NCBI GenBank assembly: GCA_964472275.1
Contig: CAYYJN010000001.1
Coordinates: 28,882 to 92,881 of the forward strand
Direction of reading: 5' to 3'
Origin: JAFDVN01 sp964472275
GTDB taxonomy: Bacteria; Acidobacteriota; Holophagae; Holophagales; Holophagaceae
Length of the DNA: 64,000 bases
In this document: positions 37,784-47,727 of the stretch, in pieces
Numbering within the stretch: the first letter of the stretch is position 1
Layout of the letters: every line of letters starts with the position of its first letter
The notes under the pieces: generated by a model
Seen by the model: only the letters and a program-made list of their open reading frames with translations
Databases searched by the model: none
Told to the model about the DNA's origin: nothing
Translations under genes and position numbers: made by a program

Positions 37784-40700
37784 CTAGCCTTCGATGGAGA
37801 AGGAGGCGGGCTCCTCCTCCGCCGCGCCGGGATCCAGATGCTCGCGGGTGAGCATCTCGACCTCGATGCAGAGCGCGTTGAGTTCCTTGCGGACCACATT
37901 GAAGCTCTCGGGCAGACCCGGATCCTTGATGGGCTCGCCCTTGATGATGGCCTGGTAGATGTGGGTGCGGCCGTGCATGTCGTCCGACTTGTAGGTCAGG
38001 AGCTCCTGCAGGACATGGCTGGCGCCGTAGGCTTCCAGCGCCCACACTTCCATTTCGCCGAAGCGCTGGCCGCCGAACTGGGCCTTGCCGCCCAACGGCT
38101 GCTGCGTGATGAGGCTGTAGGGTCCAATGCTCCGGGCGTGGATCTTGTTGTCCACGAGGTGGTGCAGCTTGAGCATGTAGACGCAGCCGACCACGACGGG
38201 CTGCTCGAAGGCCTCGCCGGTCATGCCGTCGAAGAGCTTGACCTTGCCGCTCTCGTCGGGGCCCAGCGGGCTCTTCTGGTGGGCCTTCTTGAGCTGATCC
38301 TTGATGTGGTGCTCGCGGGCGCCGTCGAAGACCGGGGTCGCGAAGTGGACGCCCAGGACCTTGCCGGCCCAGCCCAGGTGGCACTCGAGCACCTGGCCGA
38401 TGTTCATACGGGAAGGCACGCCGAGGGGGTTCAGCACGATGTCCACGGGGGTGCCGTCCGGCAGGTAGGGCATGTCCTCCGCCGGGAGCAGGCGGCTCAC
38501 GACGCCCTTGTTGCCGTGGCGGCCGGCCATCTTGTCGCCGACCTGCAGCTTGCGCTTCACGGCCACATAGGCCTTCACGGTCTTGAGCACGCCGGGCATG
38601 AGCTCGTCGCCCTTGGTGAGGCGCTCGATGCGCTCGTTCAGGATGTCGCGCAGGACCTTGAGCTGGCTCTCGGTCTTGTCGAGGATGTCCACGATGTCCT
38701 TCTCGATGCGCTGCTTGCCGGCGACGACGCTCACCTGGCGGAAGCGGTCGTAGGGCACCGCCTCCAGCATGTTCTGGGTGAGCTTCTTGCCCTTGCCGAG
38801 CAGCTCCTTGCCCTTGCCGTCGTTCAGGTTCTCGGAGAGCTCCTTGCCCTTCAGCAGGCCGATGATCTTCTTCTTGGCCTCGGCGCGGACGATGCGCTGC
38901 TCGTCGGAGAGATCCTTCTCCCACTTGGCGATCTGCTCCTTCTCGATCTCCTGGGTGCGGAGGTCCTTCTCCTGGCCCTTGCGGGTGAAGACCTTCACAT
39001 CCACCACGGTGCCCTCGATGCCCGGAGGCACGGTGAGAGAGGCGTCCTTCACATCGCTGGCCTTCTCGCCGAAGATGGCGCGGAGCAGCTTCTCCTCAGG
39101 GCTGAGGATGGTCTCGCCCTTGGGCGTGACCTTGCCCACGAGGATGTCGCCGTGGCGCACGGTGGCGCCGATGCGGATGATGCCGCTGTCATCCAGGTTG
39201 CGGAGGGCTTCCTCGCGCACCTGGGGGATGTCGCGGGTGATCTCTTCAGGACCGAGCTTGGTGTCGCGGGCGTGGACCTCGAACTCCTCGATGTGGATCG
39301 TGGTGTAGAGGTCTTCCTTCACGACGCGCTCGCTGATCAGGATCGCGTCTTCGAAGTTGTAGCCGCGCCAGGGCATGTAGGCGACGACGAGGTTGCGGCC
39401 GAGGGCCAGCTCGCCATGGTCCGTGCACGGGCCGTCCGCGAGGATCTGGCCCATGGACACATACTCGCCCTTCTTCACCAGCGGGCGCTGGTTGAGGCAG
39501 GTGTTCTGGTTGGAGCGCGCGAACTTCACGAGCGTGTAGATGTCCACCCCGCTCTCTTCGCCTTCGGTCTCGGGATCGTCCTCGACGCGGACGACGATGC
39601 GGTTCGCGTCCACCGTCTCGACGATGCCGGCGCGGCGGCAGACCACGCAGGCGCCGGAATCCTTGGCGGCCACATACTCCATGCCGGTGCCCACGATGGG
39701 GGCCTCGGTGCGGATGAGCGGCACGGCCTGGCGCTGCATGTTCGCGCCCATCAGCGCTCGGTTCGCGTCGTCGTTCTCAAGGAAGGGAATGAGCGAGGCG
39801 GCCACGGACACCACCTGCTTGGGGCTCACATCCATGAGCGTCACATCGCCGCGCTCGACGATCTTCGTTTCGCCCGCGTGACGGGCGGTGACGAACTCGT
39901 CGTGGATCTGGCCCTTCTCGTCCAGGTTCACATTGGCCTGGGCGATGATGTGCTCGTCCTCTTCCCACGCGGAGAGATAGAAAGCGTGGATCTCGAACTT
40001 GGCGGGGCGCTTGCCCGCCTTCTCCAGCTTCTTGTTCAGCGCTTCGAGCCCGGCGAGGGGCACGACTTGCTGGTAGGGGCTGGTGAGCGCCTTCTGATCG
40101 GCGGCGGCGAGGGCGTTGCCGGTCTTGGCGTTGACGGCCGTAATGTCATCCAGCTTCACATCGCCCACGCTCGTGATGCGGGCGAACTGCACGACCTTGC
40201 CGGCCTCGACCTTGAGGTAGGGCGATTCGATGAAGCCGAACTCGTTGATGCGCGCGTAGCAGGACAGCGAGCTGATGAGGCCGATGTTCGGGCCTTCAGG
40301 CGTCTCGATGGGGCAGATGCGGCCGTAGTGGGAGGTGTGCACATCTCGCACTTCGAAGCCCGCGCGGTCGCGGCTGAGGCCGCCCGGTCCAAGGGCCGAG
40401 AGGCGGCGCTTGTGGGTGATCTCGGACAGCGGATTCGTCTGGTCCATGAACTGCGAGAGCTGGCTGGACCCGAAGAACTCCTTGATGGAGGCGATCACCG
40501 GCTTGGAGTTGATGAGGTCGTGGGCCTGGACCGGGTTGTTCGGGTCCTGGGCCATGGAGAACTTCTCCTTGATGGCGCGCTGCACGCGGACGAGGCCCAC
40601 GCGGAAGGAGTTCTCCAGCAGCTCGCCGACGCTGCGGACGCGGCGGTTGCCCAAGTGGTCAATGTCGTCGGCGCGGACGGGCGCGACCTCGCGGAAGTCC

Positions 40701-42244
40701 TGGCGGGTCGTGTCGTACTTCTTCAAGCGGAGCAGGTAGCTCACGGTCTGGATGAAGTCGTTGGCGTCCAGCGTGCGGACATCCAGGTCCGTCGCCATGG
40801 CCAGCTTGGCGTTGATCTTGTGGCGGCCGACCTTGGAGAGGTCGTACTTCTGCGCGTCGAAGAACATGCCGTGGAGCAGCTTCTTGCTGGATTCCAGCGT
40901 GGCGGGCTCGCCCGGACGGATCTTGCGGAAGAGCTCCTTGGCGGCCTCTTCGGAATCCTCGGTGTGGTCCTTGGCGAGCGTCTCGCTGAAGACCTTGCCG
41001 GTAGCGTCGCCATCGGGGAAGCAGACGACGAAGTTCTCGATGTTGTTCGCGAGCAGCATCTCGAGGTCGGTGGCGAGGAAGGCCTCGTTGGCCTCGCGCA
41101 GCACTTCGCCCGTGGCCAGGTTCACCACATCCTCGAGCAGGACGGCGCCTTCGAGCATCTCGCGCTCGGCGGGAAGATCCTTCACGCCGGCCTTGACGAG
41201 CTGCTCCACCACGCGGCGGGAGAGGGCGCGACCGGCCTTGGCGATCACTTCCTTGCTCTTGGGGTCCTTGATGTCTTCCTCGGGCTTGCGGCCGACGAGG
41301 TGCTCGCCGGGAGCCGTGAAGAGCTTGCCCTTCTTCAGGTGGAAGGCGGCGGGCGCGTAGAACTTCGACAGCATGGCGGCGTTGTCGCCCAGGCTTTCGT
41401 CGAAGAGTCCGAGGGCGCGCATAAAGGTAGCGCCGAGGAACTTGCGCTTGCGGTCAATGCGCGCGTAGAGCAGGCCCTTGGTGTCCAGCTCGAACTCGAT
41501 CCAGGAACCGCGGTAAGGGATGATCTGCGCGCTGTAGAGGCTCTTGTCCGGCGCGATGGAGAAGAAGACGCCGGGGCTGCGGTGCATCTGGGAGACGATG
41601 ACGCGCTCGGTGCCGTTGATGATGAAGGTGCCGCGGTCGGTCATGATCGGCAGGTCGCCGAAGTAGACTTCCGACTCCTGGCTCTGCTTGAACCGGCGGT
41701 TGCCCTTGTCGTCCTTCTCGAACTGGTTGAGGCGCACGCGGATCTTGAGCGGAGCGGCCATGGTCTGGCCACGCTCGACGCACTCCTCCATGCTCATCTT
41801 CTGCTTCATGCCGACGGGGTCCTGGCACACATCGCAGATCTGGGCCTTGTTCTTGTTCCGCGTGCCGCACTTGGGGCAGTCCACGCTCGGATCCTTCGGG
41901 TGCTCGGACACGATGTGGTGGCCGCAGGACGAGCAGGTGGTGCGCAGGTGCTCGAGGCCCTGGAGCTTCTCGCACTTGCAGGCCCAGTGGCCCACGGTGT
42001 AGTCAATGAACTCCACCTGGAGGGTGGCGTCGGAGCCATCGAGGTTCTTCCCATTGTGCACGGGGAACATGCCCTCAAAGACCGACTTGAGGCCACGACC
42101 TTCCCGCTCCTCGTGGAGCAGGTTCATCTGGAGGAACTCGTCGTAGCTGCGCTTCTGGATGTCGATCAGGTTCGGGATCGGCACCAGGGACGGGATCTCC
42201 GCGAAGTCGTGGCGCTGGCGGTAGATGTTCTGCTGCACGCTCAT
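37784..42244 (-). CDS. rpoB: RNA polymerase beta subunit with an eight-cysteine N-terminal insert
   Basis: Catalytic core subunit of 1486 residues. It carries the rifampicin region in wild-type form (SQLSQFMDQTNPLSEITHKRRLSALGPGG), the GDKMAGRHGNKGVVS motif and the typical C-terminal region. Between the beta1 strands (FIDYTVG) and the SMEECVERGQTMAAPLK segment there is an insert of about 60 residues (86-145) with cysteines 89, 91, 104, 107, 123, 126, 137 and 140. These form two likely zinc sites that E. coli and Bacillus RpoB lack. GGAG lies upstream of the ATG. The gene follows rplL after an unusually long spacer. Confidence 0.96.
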   Translation of the reverse strand: MSVQQNIYRQRHDFAEIPSLVPIPNLIDIQKRSYDEFLQMNLLHEEREGRGLKSVFEGMFPVHNGKNLDGSDATLQVEFIDYTVGHWACKCEKLQGLEHLRTTCSSCGHHIVSEHPKDPSVDCPKCGTRNKNKAQICDVCQDPVGMKQKMSMEECVERGQTMAAPLKIRVRLNQFEKDDKGNRRFKQSQESEVYFGDLPIMTDRGTFIINGTERVIVSQMHRSPGVFFSIAPDKSLYSAQIIPYRGSWIEFELDTKGLLYARIDRKRKFLGATFMRALGLFDESLGDNAAMLSKFYAPAAFHLKKGKLFTAPGEHLVGRKPEEDIKDPKSKEVIAKAGRALSRRVVEQLVKAGVKDLPAEREMLEGAVLLEDVVNLATGEVLREANEAFLATDLEMLLANNIENFVVCFPDGDATGKVFSETLAKDHTEDSEEAAKELFRKIRPGEPATLESSKKLLHGMFFDAQKYDLSKVGRHKINAKLAMATDLDVRTLDANDFIQTVSYLLRLKKYDTTRQDFREVAPVRADDIDHLGNRRVRSVGELLENSFRVGLVRVQRAIKEKFSMAQDPNNPVQAHDLINSKPVIASIKEFFGSSQLSQFMDQTNPLSEITHKRRLSALGPGGLSRDRAGFEVRDVHTSHYGRICPIETPEGPNIGLISSLSCYARINEFGFIESPYLKVEAGKVVQFARITSVGDVKLDDITAVNAKTGNALAAADQKALTSPYQQVVPLAGLEALNKKLEKAGKRPAKFEIHAFYLSAWEEDEHIIAQANVNLDEKGQIHDEFVTARHAGETKIVERGDVTLMDVSPKQVVSVAASLIPFLENDDANRALMGANMQRQAVPLIRTEAPIVGTGMEYVAAKDSGACVVCRRAGIVETVDANRIVVRVEDDPETEGEESGVDIYTLVKFARSNQNTCLNQRPLVKKGEYVSMGQILADGPCTDHGELALGRNLVVAYMPWRGYNFEDAILISERVVKEDLYTTIHIEEFEVHARDTKLGPEEITRDIPQVREEALRNLDDSGIIRIGATVRHGDILVGKVTPKGETILSPEEKLLRAIFGEKASDVKDASLTVPPGIEGTVVDVKVFTRKGQEKDLRTQEIEKEQIAKWEKDLSDEQRIVRAEAKKKIIGLLKGKELSENLNDGKGKELLGKGKKLTQNMLEAVPYDRFRQVSVVAGKQRIEKDIVDILDKTESQLKVLRDILNERIERLTKGDELMPGVLKTVKAYVAVKRKLQVGDKMAGRHGNKGVVSRLLPAEDMPYLPDGTPVDIVLNPLGVPSRMNIGQVLECHLGWAGKVLGVHFATPVFDGAREHHIKDQLKKAHQKSPLGPDESGKVKLFDGMTGEAFEQPVVVGCVYMLKLHHLVDNKIHARSIGPYSLITQQPLGGKAQFGGQRFGEMEVWALEAYGASHVLQELLTYKSDDMHGRTHIYQAIIKGEPIKDPGLPESFNVVRKELNALCIEVEMLTREHLDPGAAEEEPASFSIEG

Positions 42245-42492
42245 GGTCCGCTCCAGGGTGGAACTTGCGTCTTGCTTTTCAACAGGGACAGGAAGGCCCC
42301 GGGACGAAGCGGCCCGGGGAACTCGCGCTTAGATCAGGCTGGGAACAGGCCGATGGCCGACAGCCTCCAGCGCGTTTTTCACGACGCGGGGGCAGCCAGC
42401 CCGGAACTGCATGTCGGTGCGGGAAGTGAGCAACCGGGGCCCTTCGTAGCGGCGGTCAGAATGCGCCAGGCCGGAGCCAGGCGCAAGGAACA

Positions 42493-42522
42493 AACATACC
42501 ACTTTCGCGGCAACGGCGCCAA
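42493..42522 (-). promoter_or_regulatory. Candidate internal promoter for rpoBC
   Basis: On the minus strand TTGGCG is 18 bases from TATGTT. The -35 box overlaps one arm of the inverted repeat described next, so hairpin and promoter are alternative or combined readings of the same segment. Confidence 0.38.
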
Positions 42523-42555
42523 GCGCTGAACGGCCCTGCCGCTCGCGCTTGGCGC
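42516..42555 (-). promoter_or_regulatory. Inverted repeat in the rplL-rpoB spacer, possible attenuator or processing stem
   Basis: An 11-bp perfect repeat (GCGCCAAGCGC and GCGCTTGGCGC) with an 18-base loop starts 18 bases after the rplL stop. It has no following T run. In E. coli the same spacer holds an attenuator and an RNase III site. The rest of the 328-base spacer shows no ORF or other pattern I can support. Confidence 0.55.
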
Positions 42556-42572
42556 TATTGCTGTGAATGAAA

Positions 42573-42950
42573 CTACTTGAGGGTGACCTTGGCGCCGGCG
42601 GCCTCGAGCTTTTCCTTGATCTTGCCGGCCTCTTCCTTGGACACGCCTTCCTTGACCATCTTGGGGGCGCCATCCACCAGGTCCTTCGCCTCCTTGAGGC
42701 CCAGACCGGCGACGACCTCGCGGATCGCCTTGATGACATTCAGCTTGTTCGCGCCACCATCGGTGAGCTCGACATTGAACTCGGTCTGCTCCTCGGTCGC
42801 GGCGGCGGCGCCACCACCGGCGGGGGCGGCGACGGCCATGGCGGCGGCGGAGACGCCGAAGCGCTCCTCCAGGGCCTTGACGAGGTTGGCGAGGTCGAGC
42901 ACGGTCATGGACTCGATCTCGGTGATGAGCTGCTCAGCGGTGAGAGCCAT
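42573..42950 (-). CDS. rplL: Ribosomal protein bL12 (L7/L12)
   Basis: Acidic stalk protein, present in multiple copies on bL10 and recruiting translation GTPases. The 125-residue protein has the N-terminal dimerisation segment, an Ala/Gly/Pro hinge and the C-terminal domain with VIKAIREVVAGLGLKEAKDL and the ending KLEAAGAKVTLK. It follows rplJ after 43 bases and precedes the long spacer before rpoB. Confidence 0.97.
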   Translation of the reverse strand: MALTAEQLITEIESMTVLDLANLVKALEERFGVSAAAMAVAAPAGGGAAAATEEQTEFNVELTDGGANKLNVIKAIREVVAGLGLKEAKDLVDGAPKMVKEGVSKEEAGKIKEKLEAAGAKVTLK

Positions 42951-42993
42951 GTTGTTCTCCTAATCGTTTCGGTTGAGGGTTCTGGGTTCGGGG

Positions 42994-43482
42994 CTACTCG
43001 CCAGCCTTCTGCTTGCGGATGCCTTCGAGGGCGACCGCGAGGCCGGAGACCGGGTACTTCATGAGGTAGAGCAGCTTGGCGATGAGCTCGTTGCGGCTGG
43101 GCAGGTTCGCCAGCACTTCAATGTCCTTCATCGTGATCTGCTTGCCGTCCATCACGCCGGCCTTGAAGGTCGCGGCGGGGTTGTCCTTCAGGAAACCGTT
43201 GAGGGCCTTGGCGAGGGCGACGACATCGCCCTGGGTGACGGCCACGGACGAGTTGCCCTTGAAGGAGCCGGAGAGGCTCTCCAGGGCGGTGTCCTTGGCG
43301 GCCAGGCGCATCAAGGTGTTCTTCCCCACGCGGTAGGAGGCCTTGCCTTCGCGGATGCTCTTGCGGAAGGCGGTGTCCTTCTCGACGGTGAGGCCCTTGA
43401 ACTCCAGGACCACTGCGGTGGTGGCGCCGGAGAAGGTCTCCTTCAGGTCAGCGATTTCGGTGGTCTTCAGGGTCTTTTCCAT
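42994..43482 (-). CDS. rplJ: Ribosomal protein uL10
   Basis: Base of the ribosomal stalk, binding 23S rRNA and anchoring bL12 dimers. The 162-residue protein has the typical start (EIADLKETFSGATTAVVLEFKGL) and RVGKNTLMRLA. The gap to rplA is only 8 bases, so the long L10-L12 autoregulatory leader known upstream of rplJ in E. coli cannot be there; control may lie further upstream. Confidence 0.95.
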   Translation of the reverse strand: MEKTLKTTEIADLKETFSGATTAVVLEFKGLTVEKDTAFRKSIREGKASYRVGKNTLMRLAAKDTALESLSGSFKGNSSVAVTQGDVVALAKALNGFLKDNPAATFKAGVMDGKQITMKDIEVLANLPSRNELIAKLLYLMKYPVSGLAVALEGIRKQKAGE

Positions 43483-43490
43483 CGCTCACC

Positions 43491-44186
43491 TCACTTCGCT
43501 TCGATGCTGGCGGTGGAGAGGGTGACCGAGGGGCCCATGGTGGAGGCCATGTGGGCGGCCTTCACATACTTGCCCTTCGCCGCGGCGGGCTTGGCCTTGA
43601 CGACGGCCTCCAGGAGCGCCTGGGCGTTCTCCTGCAGCTTCTCGACGCCGAAGGAAAGCTTGCCCACGGGCGCGTGCACGATGCCCGTCTTGTCCACGCG
43701 GTACTCGACCTTGCCGGCCTTGATGTCTTTGATGGCCTTGGCCACATCGAAGGTGACGGTGCCCGTCTTGGGGTTCGGCATGAGGCCGCGGGGGCCCAGC
43801 ACCTTACCCAGGCGTCCGACGCCCTTCATCATGTCGGGGGTCGCGACCAGCGCCTCGAAGTCGAGGAATCCGCCCGCGATCTTCTCGACGAGCTCGTCCC
43901 CTCCCACGATCTCCGCGCCTGCGGCCTCCGCGTCCTTGATCTTCTCGCCCTGGGCGATGACGGCCACGCGCATCTTCTTGCCCGTCCCGTGAGGGAGGAC
44001 GATCGTGCCGCGAACCATCTGGTCCGCGTGGCGGGGGTCAACGCCGAGCCGCATGTGGACCTCCACCGTCTCATCGAACTTCGCGTAGGCCGCGGAGTGG
44101 ATGGCGGTGAGGGCTTCCTTCAGCTCGTAGGGGCGATCTTCGATCGTGGCCGCGGCAGCCCGGTACTTCTTTCCGGTTTTCGCCAT
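43491..44186 (-). CDS. rplA: Ribosomal protein uL1
   Basis: Mobile L1-stalk protein of the large subunit, which can also repress its own mRNA. The 231-residue protein has KKYRAAAATI near the start, the conserved GRLGKVLGPRGLMPNPKTGTVT signature and KAGKVEYRVDKTGIVHAPVGK. Transcribed between rplK (142-base gap with hairpins) and rplJ. Confidence 0.97.
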   Translation of the reverse strand: MAKTGKKYRAAAATIEDRPYELKEALTAIHSAAYAKFDETVEVHMRLGVDPRHADQMVRGTIVLPHGTGKKMRVAVIAQGEKIKDAEAAGAEIVGGDELVEKIAGGFLDFEALVATPDMMKGVGRLGKVLGPRGLMPNPKTGTVTFDVAKAIKDIKAGKVEYRVDKTGIVHAPVGKLSFGVEKLQENAQALLEAVVKAKPAAAKGKYVKAAHMASTMGPSVTLSTASIEAK

Positions 44187-44236
44187 AGTGGCTCCTATCT
44201 TGGATCTCCCGCGGGTGCGGCCGCGGTGGCCGGGTT

Positions 44237-44301
44237 CCCCCCGCGACGGGGGGACGCCAGAACTGTCCAGCTTATCAGACCCCCGGACCCTGTCCAGGGG
44301 G
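44237..44301 (-). promoter_or_regulatory. Two hairpins in the rplK-rplA gap
   Basis: One hairpin is CCCCCC/GGGGGG around GCGAC. The other is CCCCCGGAC/GTCC-A-GGGGG with a bulged A. Neither is followed by a T tract. They could be mRNA targets for autoregulation by uL1 or partial attenuators; the sequence does not decide. Confidence 0.35.
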
Positions 44302-44328
44302 CGATTTTCCAGTCGCGGTCAGACCCGC

Positions 44329-44760
44329 TTAGTCCACGACCTCGACGCCCATGGACTTCGCCGAACCCTCGATGGAGCGCATGGCGGCTTCGAGGCTGCC
44401 GGCGGTGAGGTCGGGCATCTTGACCTTGGCGATCTCCTCGACCTGCTTGCGGGTGATCTTGGCCACCTTCTGCTTGTTCGGGGTCGCGGAGCCCTTGTCC
44501 AGGCCGATCTTCTTCTTGATGAGGACGGCGGCGGGCGGGGTCTTGAGGATGAAGCTGAAACTGCGGTCGGCGTAGACGGTGATGACGACAGGCAGGGTCG
44601 TGCCCTTGTCCACCGAACCCACGGACTTCGCGTTGAACTGCTTCACGAATTCCATGATGTTGACGCCGTGCTGGCCCAGCGCGGGGCCGACCGGCGGAGC
44701 CGGGGTCGCCTCGCCGGCGGGCAGCTGCAGCTTGATGTAGCCGGTGATCTTCTTAGCCAT
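44329..44760 (-). CDS. rplK: Ribosomal protein uL11
   Basis: Binds the GTPase-associated centre of 23S rRNA. The 143-residue protein has KLQLPAGEATPAPPVGPALG with the conserved prolines, the FNAKS linker and a C-terminal rRNA-binding domain ending IEGSAKSMGVEVVD. It lies after nusG in the classical secE-nusG-rplK-rplA order. Confidence 0.97.
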   Translation of the reverse strand: MAKKITGYIKLQLPAGEATPAPPVGPALGQHGVNIMEFVKQFNAKSVGSVDKGTTLPVVITVYADRSFSFILKTPPAAVLIKKKIGLDKGSATPNKQKVAKITRKQVEEIAKVKMPDLTAGSLEAAMRSIEGSAKSMGVEVVD

Positions 44761-44864
44761 GTTTCGCTCCTGGTTCCGCGGAGATTCCGGCGAATGCCGG
44801 CGACTGCCGCCTTTAGGGCGGGGCGGCAGGATTGCCGCTTGTCCGCCGGATCAAACCGGAGAAG

Positions 44865-45473
44865 CTAGCGCTTCTCCACCTGAATGAAGTCGAGCTCGAC
44901 GGGCGTGGAGCGCCCGAAGACCGTCACCATCACGCGGATGGTGGAGCGCTCTTCGTGGATCTCCTCCACATCGCCTTCGAAGTTGGCGAAGGGGCCGTCG
45001 ATGATGCGGATCTTCTCGCCCTTCTCGAAGTGGTACTTCGGCTTGGGCTTCTCCTGCGTCTCTTCCTGGTGGTTCATGATCTGGCGCACTTCCTCGTCGG
45101 TGAGGGGCGTGGGGCGCTTCTTGTTGGCGCCCACGAAGCTCGTCACCTTCGGAGTGTTGCGGACCAGGTGCCAGTCGGCGTCTTCCATCTCACTGTTGGT
45201 GTTCACGGCGATCTGGACGAGCAGGTAGCCCGGGAAGGACTTGCGCTTCTTGAGGATCCGCTCCTTCTTGCCGGACTTGGGATCCTGCTTCATCTCTTCG
45301 TAGGTCTCTTCGGGGATCTGGACATCGCCGAAGTGCTCCTCGCGGGCCTCCATCTTGATGCGCTGGCGGAGGCTCTCCATCACCTTGGCCTCGTAGCCCG
45401 AGTAGGTGTGGATGATGAACCAGGCCAGGCGGCGGCCGGCGGCGACGGGAGCGGCTTGGAGTGTGTCGTTCAT
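44865..45473 (-). CDS. nusG: Transcription elongation/antitermination factor NusG
   Basis: Binds the RNA polymerase clamp and couples transcription to translation and Rho. The 202-residue protein has an NGN domain (LAWFIIHTYSGYEAKVMESL, then SFPGYLLVQIAVN) and a C-terminal KOW domain (EKGEKIRIIDGPFANFEGDV). A longer linker (about 15 residues, Lys/Glu-rich) separates the domains. The start chosen is the ATG 12 bases inside a possible GTG start. It follows secE closely. Confidence 0.95.
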   Translation of the reverse strand: MNDTLQAAPVAAGRRLAWFIIHTYSGYEAKVMESLRQRIKMEAREEHFGDVQIPEETYEEMKQDPKSGKKERILKKRKSFPGYLLVQIAVNTNSEMEDADWHLVRNTPKVTSFVGANKKRPTPLTDEEVRQIMNHQEETQEKPKPKYHFEKGEKIRIIDGPFANFEGDVEEIHEERSTIRVMVTVFGRSTPVELDFIQVEKR

Positions 45474-45488
45474 GGCTGGCCCCACAGG

Positions 45489-45683
45489 TCAACGGCCGCC
45501 GGGGATGAGGAATCCGGCGCCCTTGGAGAGTACCCAGTCGCAAGCCCACAGGAAGCAGCCCACGAAGACGGAGATGATGACCGTGCCCCAGGAGGAGCTG
45601 AGGACTTCCGCCTTGCCGGGCCAATCCACCCGGTTCAGCTCGTCCATGAGGTCTTTGGCCTGCCGCTTGATGGTGCCGATCAA
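45489..45683 (-). CDS. secE: Preprotein translocase subunit SecE
   Basis: Single-helix SecE stabilising SecY. The 64-residue protein has the amphipathic segment KRQAKDLMDELNRVDWPGKAEV and then one membrane helix. The start codon is TTG, with GGAGG eight bases upstream; no in-frame ATG would preserve the amphipathic helix. It lies between a tRNA-Trp terminator and nusG. Confidence 0.92.
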   Translation of the reverse strand: MIGTIKRQAKDLMDELNRVDWPGKAEVLSSSWGTVIISVFVGCFLWACDWVLSKGAGFLIPGGR

Positions 45684-45711
45684 GGGAACCCCTCCGGATG
45701 GCTCGTCTTGG

Positions 45712-45744
45712 AAAAGACTGGCCCCGGGATGATTCCGGGGCCAG
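45712..45744 (-). terminator. Terminator after tRNA-Trp
   Basis: A 10-bp stem (CTGGCCCCGG and complement, 7-base loop) followed on the minus strand by TCTTTTCC. It would separate the tuf/rpmG/tRNA-Trp transcript from secE-nusG, at least partly. Confidence 0.7.
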
Positions 45745-45747
45745 GGG

Positions 45748-45823
45748 TGGCAGGGGAGACAGGGTTCGAACCCGCGACCTGCGGATTTGGAGTCCGCTGC
45801 TCTACCAGCTGAGCTACTCCCCT
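45748..45823 (-). tRNA. trnW: tRNA-Trp (CCA anticodon)
   Basis: 76-base cloverleaf with acceptor AGGGGAG/CTCCCCT, encoded CCA end, D arm AGCTCAGCTGGTAGAGC, anticodon loop CTCCAAA (CCA) and T arm with GGTTCGAACCC. It lies between rpmG and secE, a common position. Confidence 0.97.
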
Positions 45824-45873
45824 GTGGAAACCGCCCGGCCCATGTCCCAGGGCCGGGCGGTGACCTGGACCGC

Positions 45874-46026
45874 CTAGGCCTTGGCCTCGCGGTGGACCTT
45901 CACGCCGCCGCAGGCGCGGCAGAACTTGTTGAACTCAAGCTTCGCGGTGGTGGTCCGCTTGTTCTTGGTCGTGCTGTAGTTCTTGCGCTTGCAGTCCTGG
46001 CACTGGAGGTGGATGATCTCGCGCAT
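45874..46026 (-). CDS. rpmG: Ribosomal protein bL33, zinc-binding form
   Basis: 50-residue large-subunit protein. Sequence MREIIHLQCQDC then KNYSTTKNKR and FCRACGG. The two CxxC pairs mark the zinc-binding (C+) form. It lies between tuf and tRNA-Trp, the typical tuf-rpmG-trnW-secE-nusG order. Confidence 0.95.
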   Translation of the reverse strand: MREIIHLQCQDCKRKNYSTTKNKRTTTAKLEFNKFCRACGGVKVHREAKA

Positions 46027-46049
46027 GGCGTGACCTCTCTAGAAAAAGA

Positions 46050-47240
<1,191 letters not shown>

Positions 47241-47300
47241 GAGGACCTCCTGGATTGAGTGAAGTGAAGACGGAACGGGTGGTGCGAAGGTGAGCCGGAC

Positions 47301-47375
47301 TGGAGCCCACACCCGGGATTGAACCGGGGACCTCTTCCTTACCAAGGAAGTGCTCTGCCACTGAGCTATGTGGGC
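47301..47375 (-). tRNA. trnT: tRNA-Thr (GGT anticodon)
   Basis: 75-base cloverleaf, acceptor GCCCACA/TGTGGGC with encoded CCA, anticodon stem CTTCC/GGAAG around TTGGTAA (anticodon GGT) and T loop GGTTCAATCCC. It lies directly upstream of tuf. Confidence 0.96.
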
Positions 47376-47406
47376 CTGGACCGAACCGCCCGGAAGGCGG
47401 CTTGGA

Positions 47407-47482
<76 letters not shown>

Positions 47483-47524
47483 CAGGCTGCGGAGCCCGTC
47501 ACGAAGAAGGGCGCCGCGGCGAGG

Positions 47525-47610
47525 TGGTGCCGAGAGAAGGATTCGAACCTCCGTAGCGTTTCCGCGGCAGATTTACAGTCTGCTGCCATTAACCACTCGG
47601 CCATCTCGGC
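47525..47610 (-). tRNA. trnY: tRNA-Tyr (GTA anticodon)
   Basis: 86-base class II tRNA with a long variable arm (CCGCGGAAACGCTACGG), acceptor GCCGAGA/TCTCGGC with encoded CCA, and anticodon loop CTGTAAA (GTA). First structural RNA of the tRNA-tuf transcript. Confidence 0.96.
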
Positions 47611-47727
47611 ATGCTGAAAGACCTTCCGCTCCCCCGCGGGGGCGCGGCTCCCAAAGCTCCCGGAGGTCTCCGGGAACCTTCCATCGGGGTGTCCTGCGGG
47701 GCAGAACTTCCCTGACAGGGAACTCGC

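Noticed and set aside
42951..43500. Classical L10 leader upstream of rplJ
   Set aside because: Only 8 bases separate rplA and rplJ, so there is no room for the known leader structure.
47241..47345. N-terminal extension of tuf upstream of the GTG
   Set aside because: The in-frame sequence runs into tRNA-Thr; the GTG behind AGGAGG gives the family's usual 396 residues.
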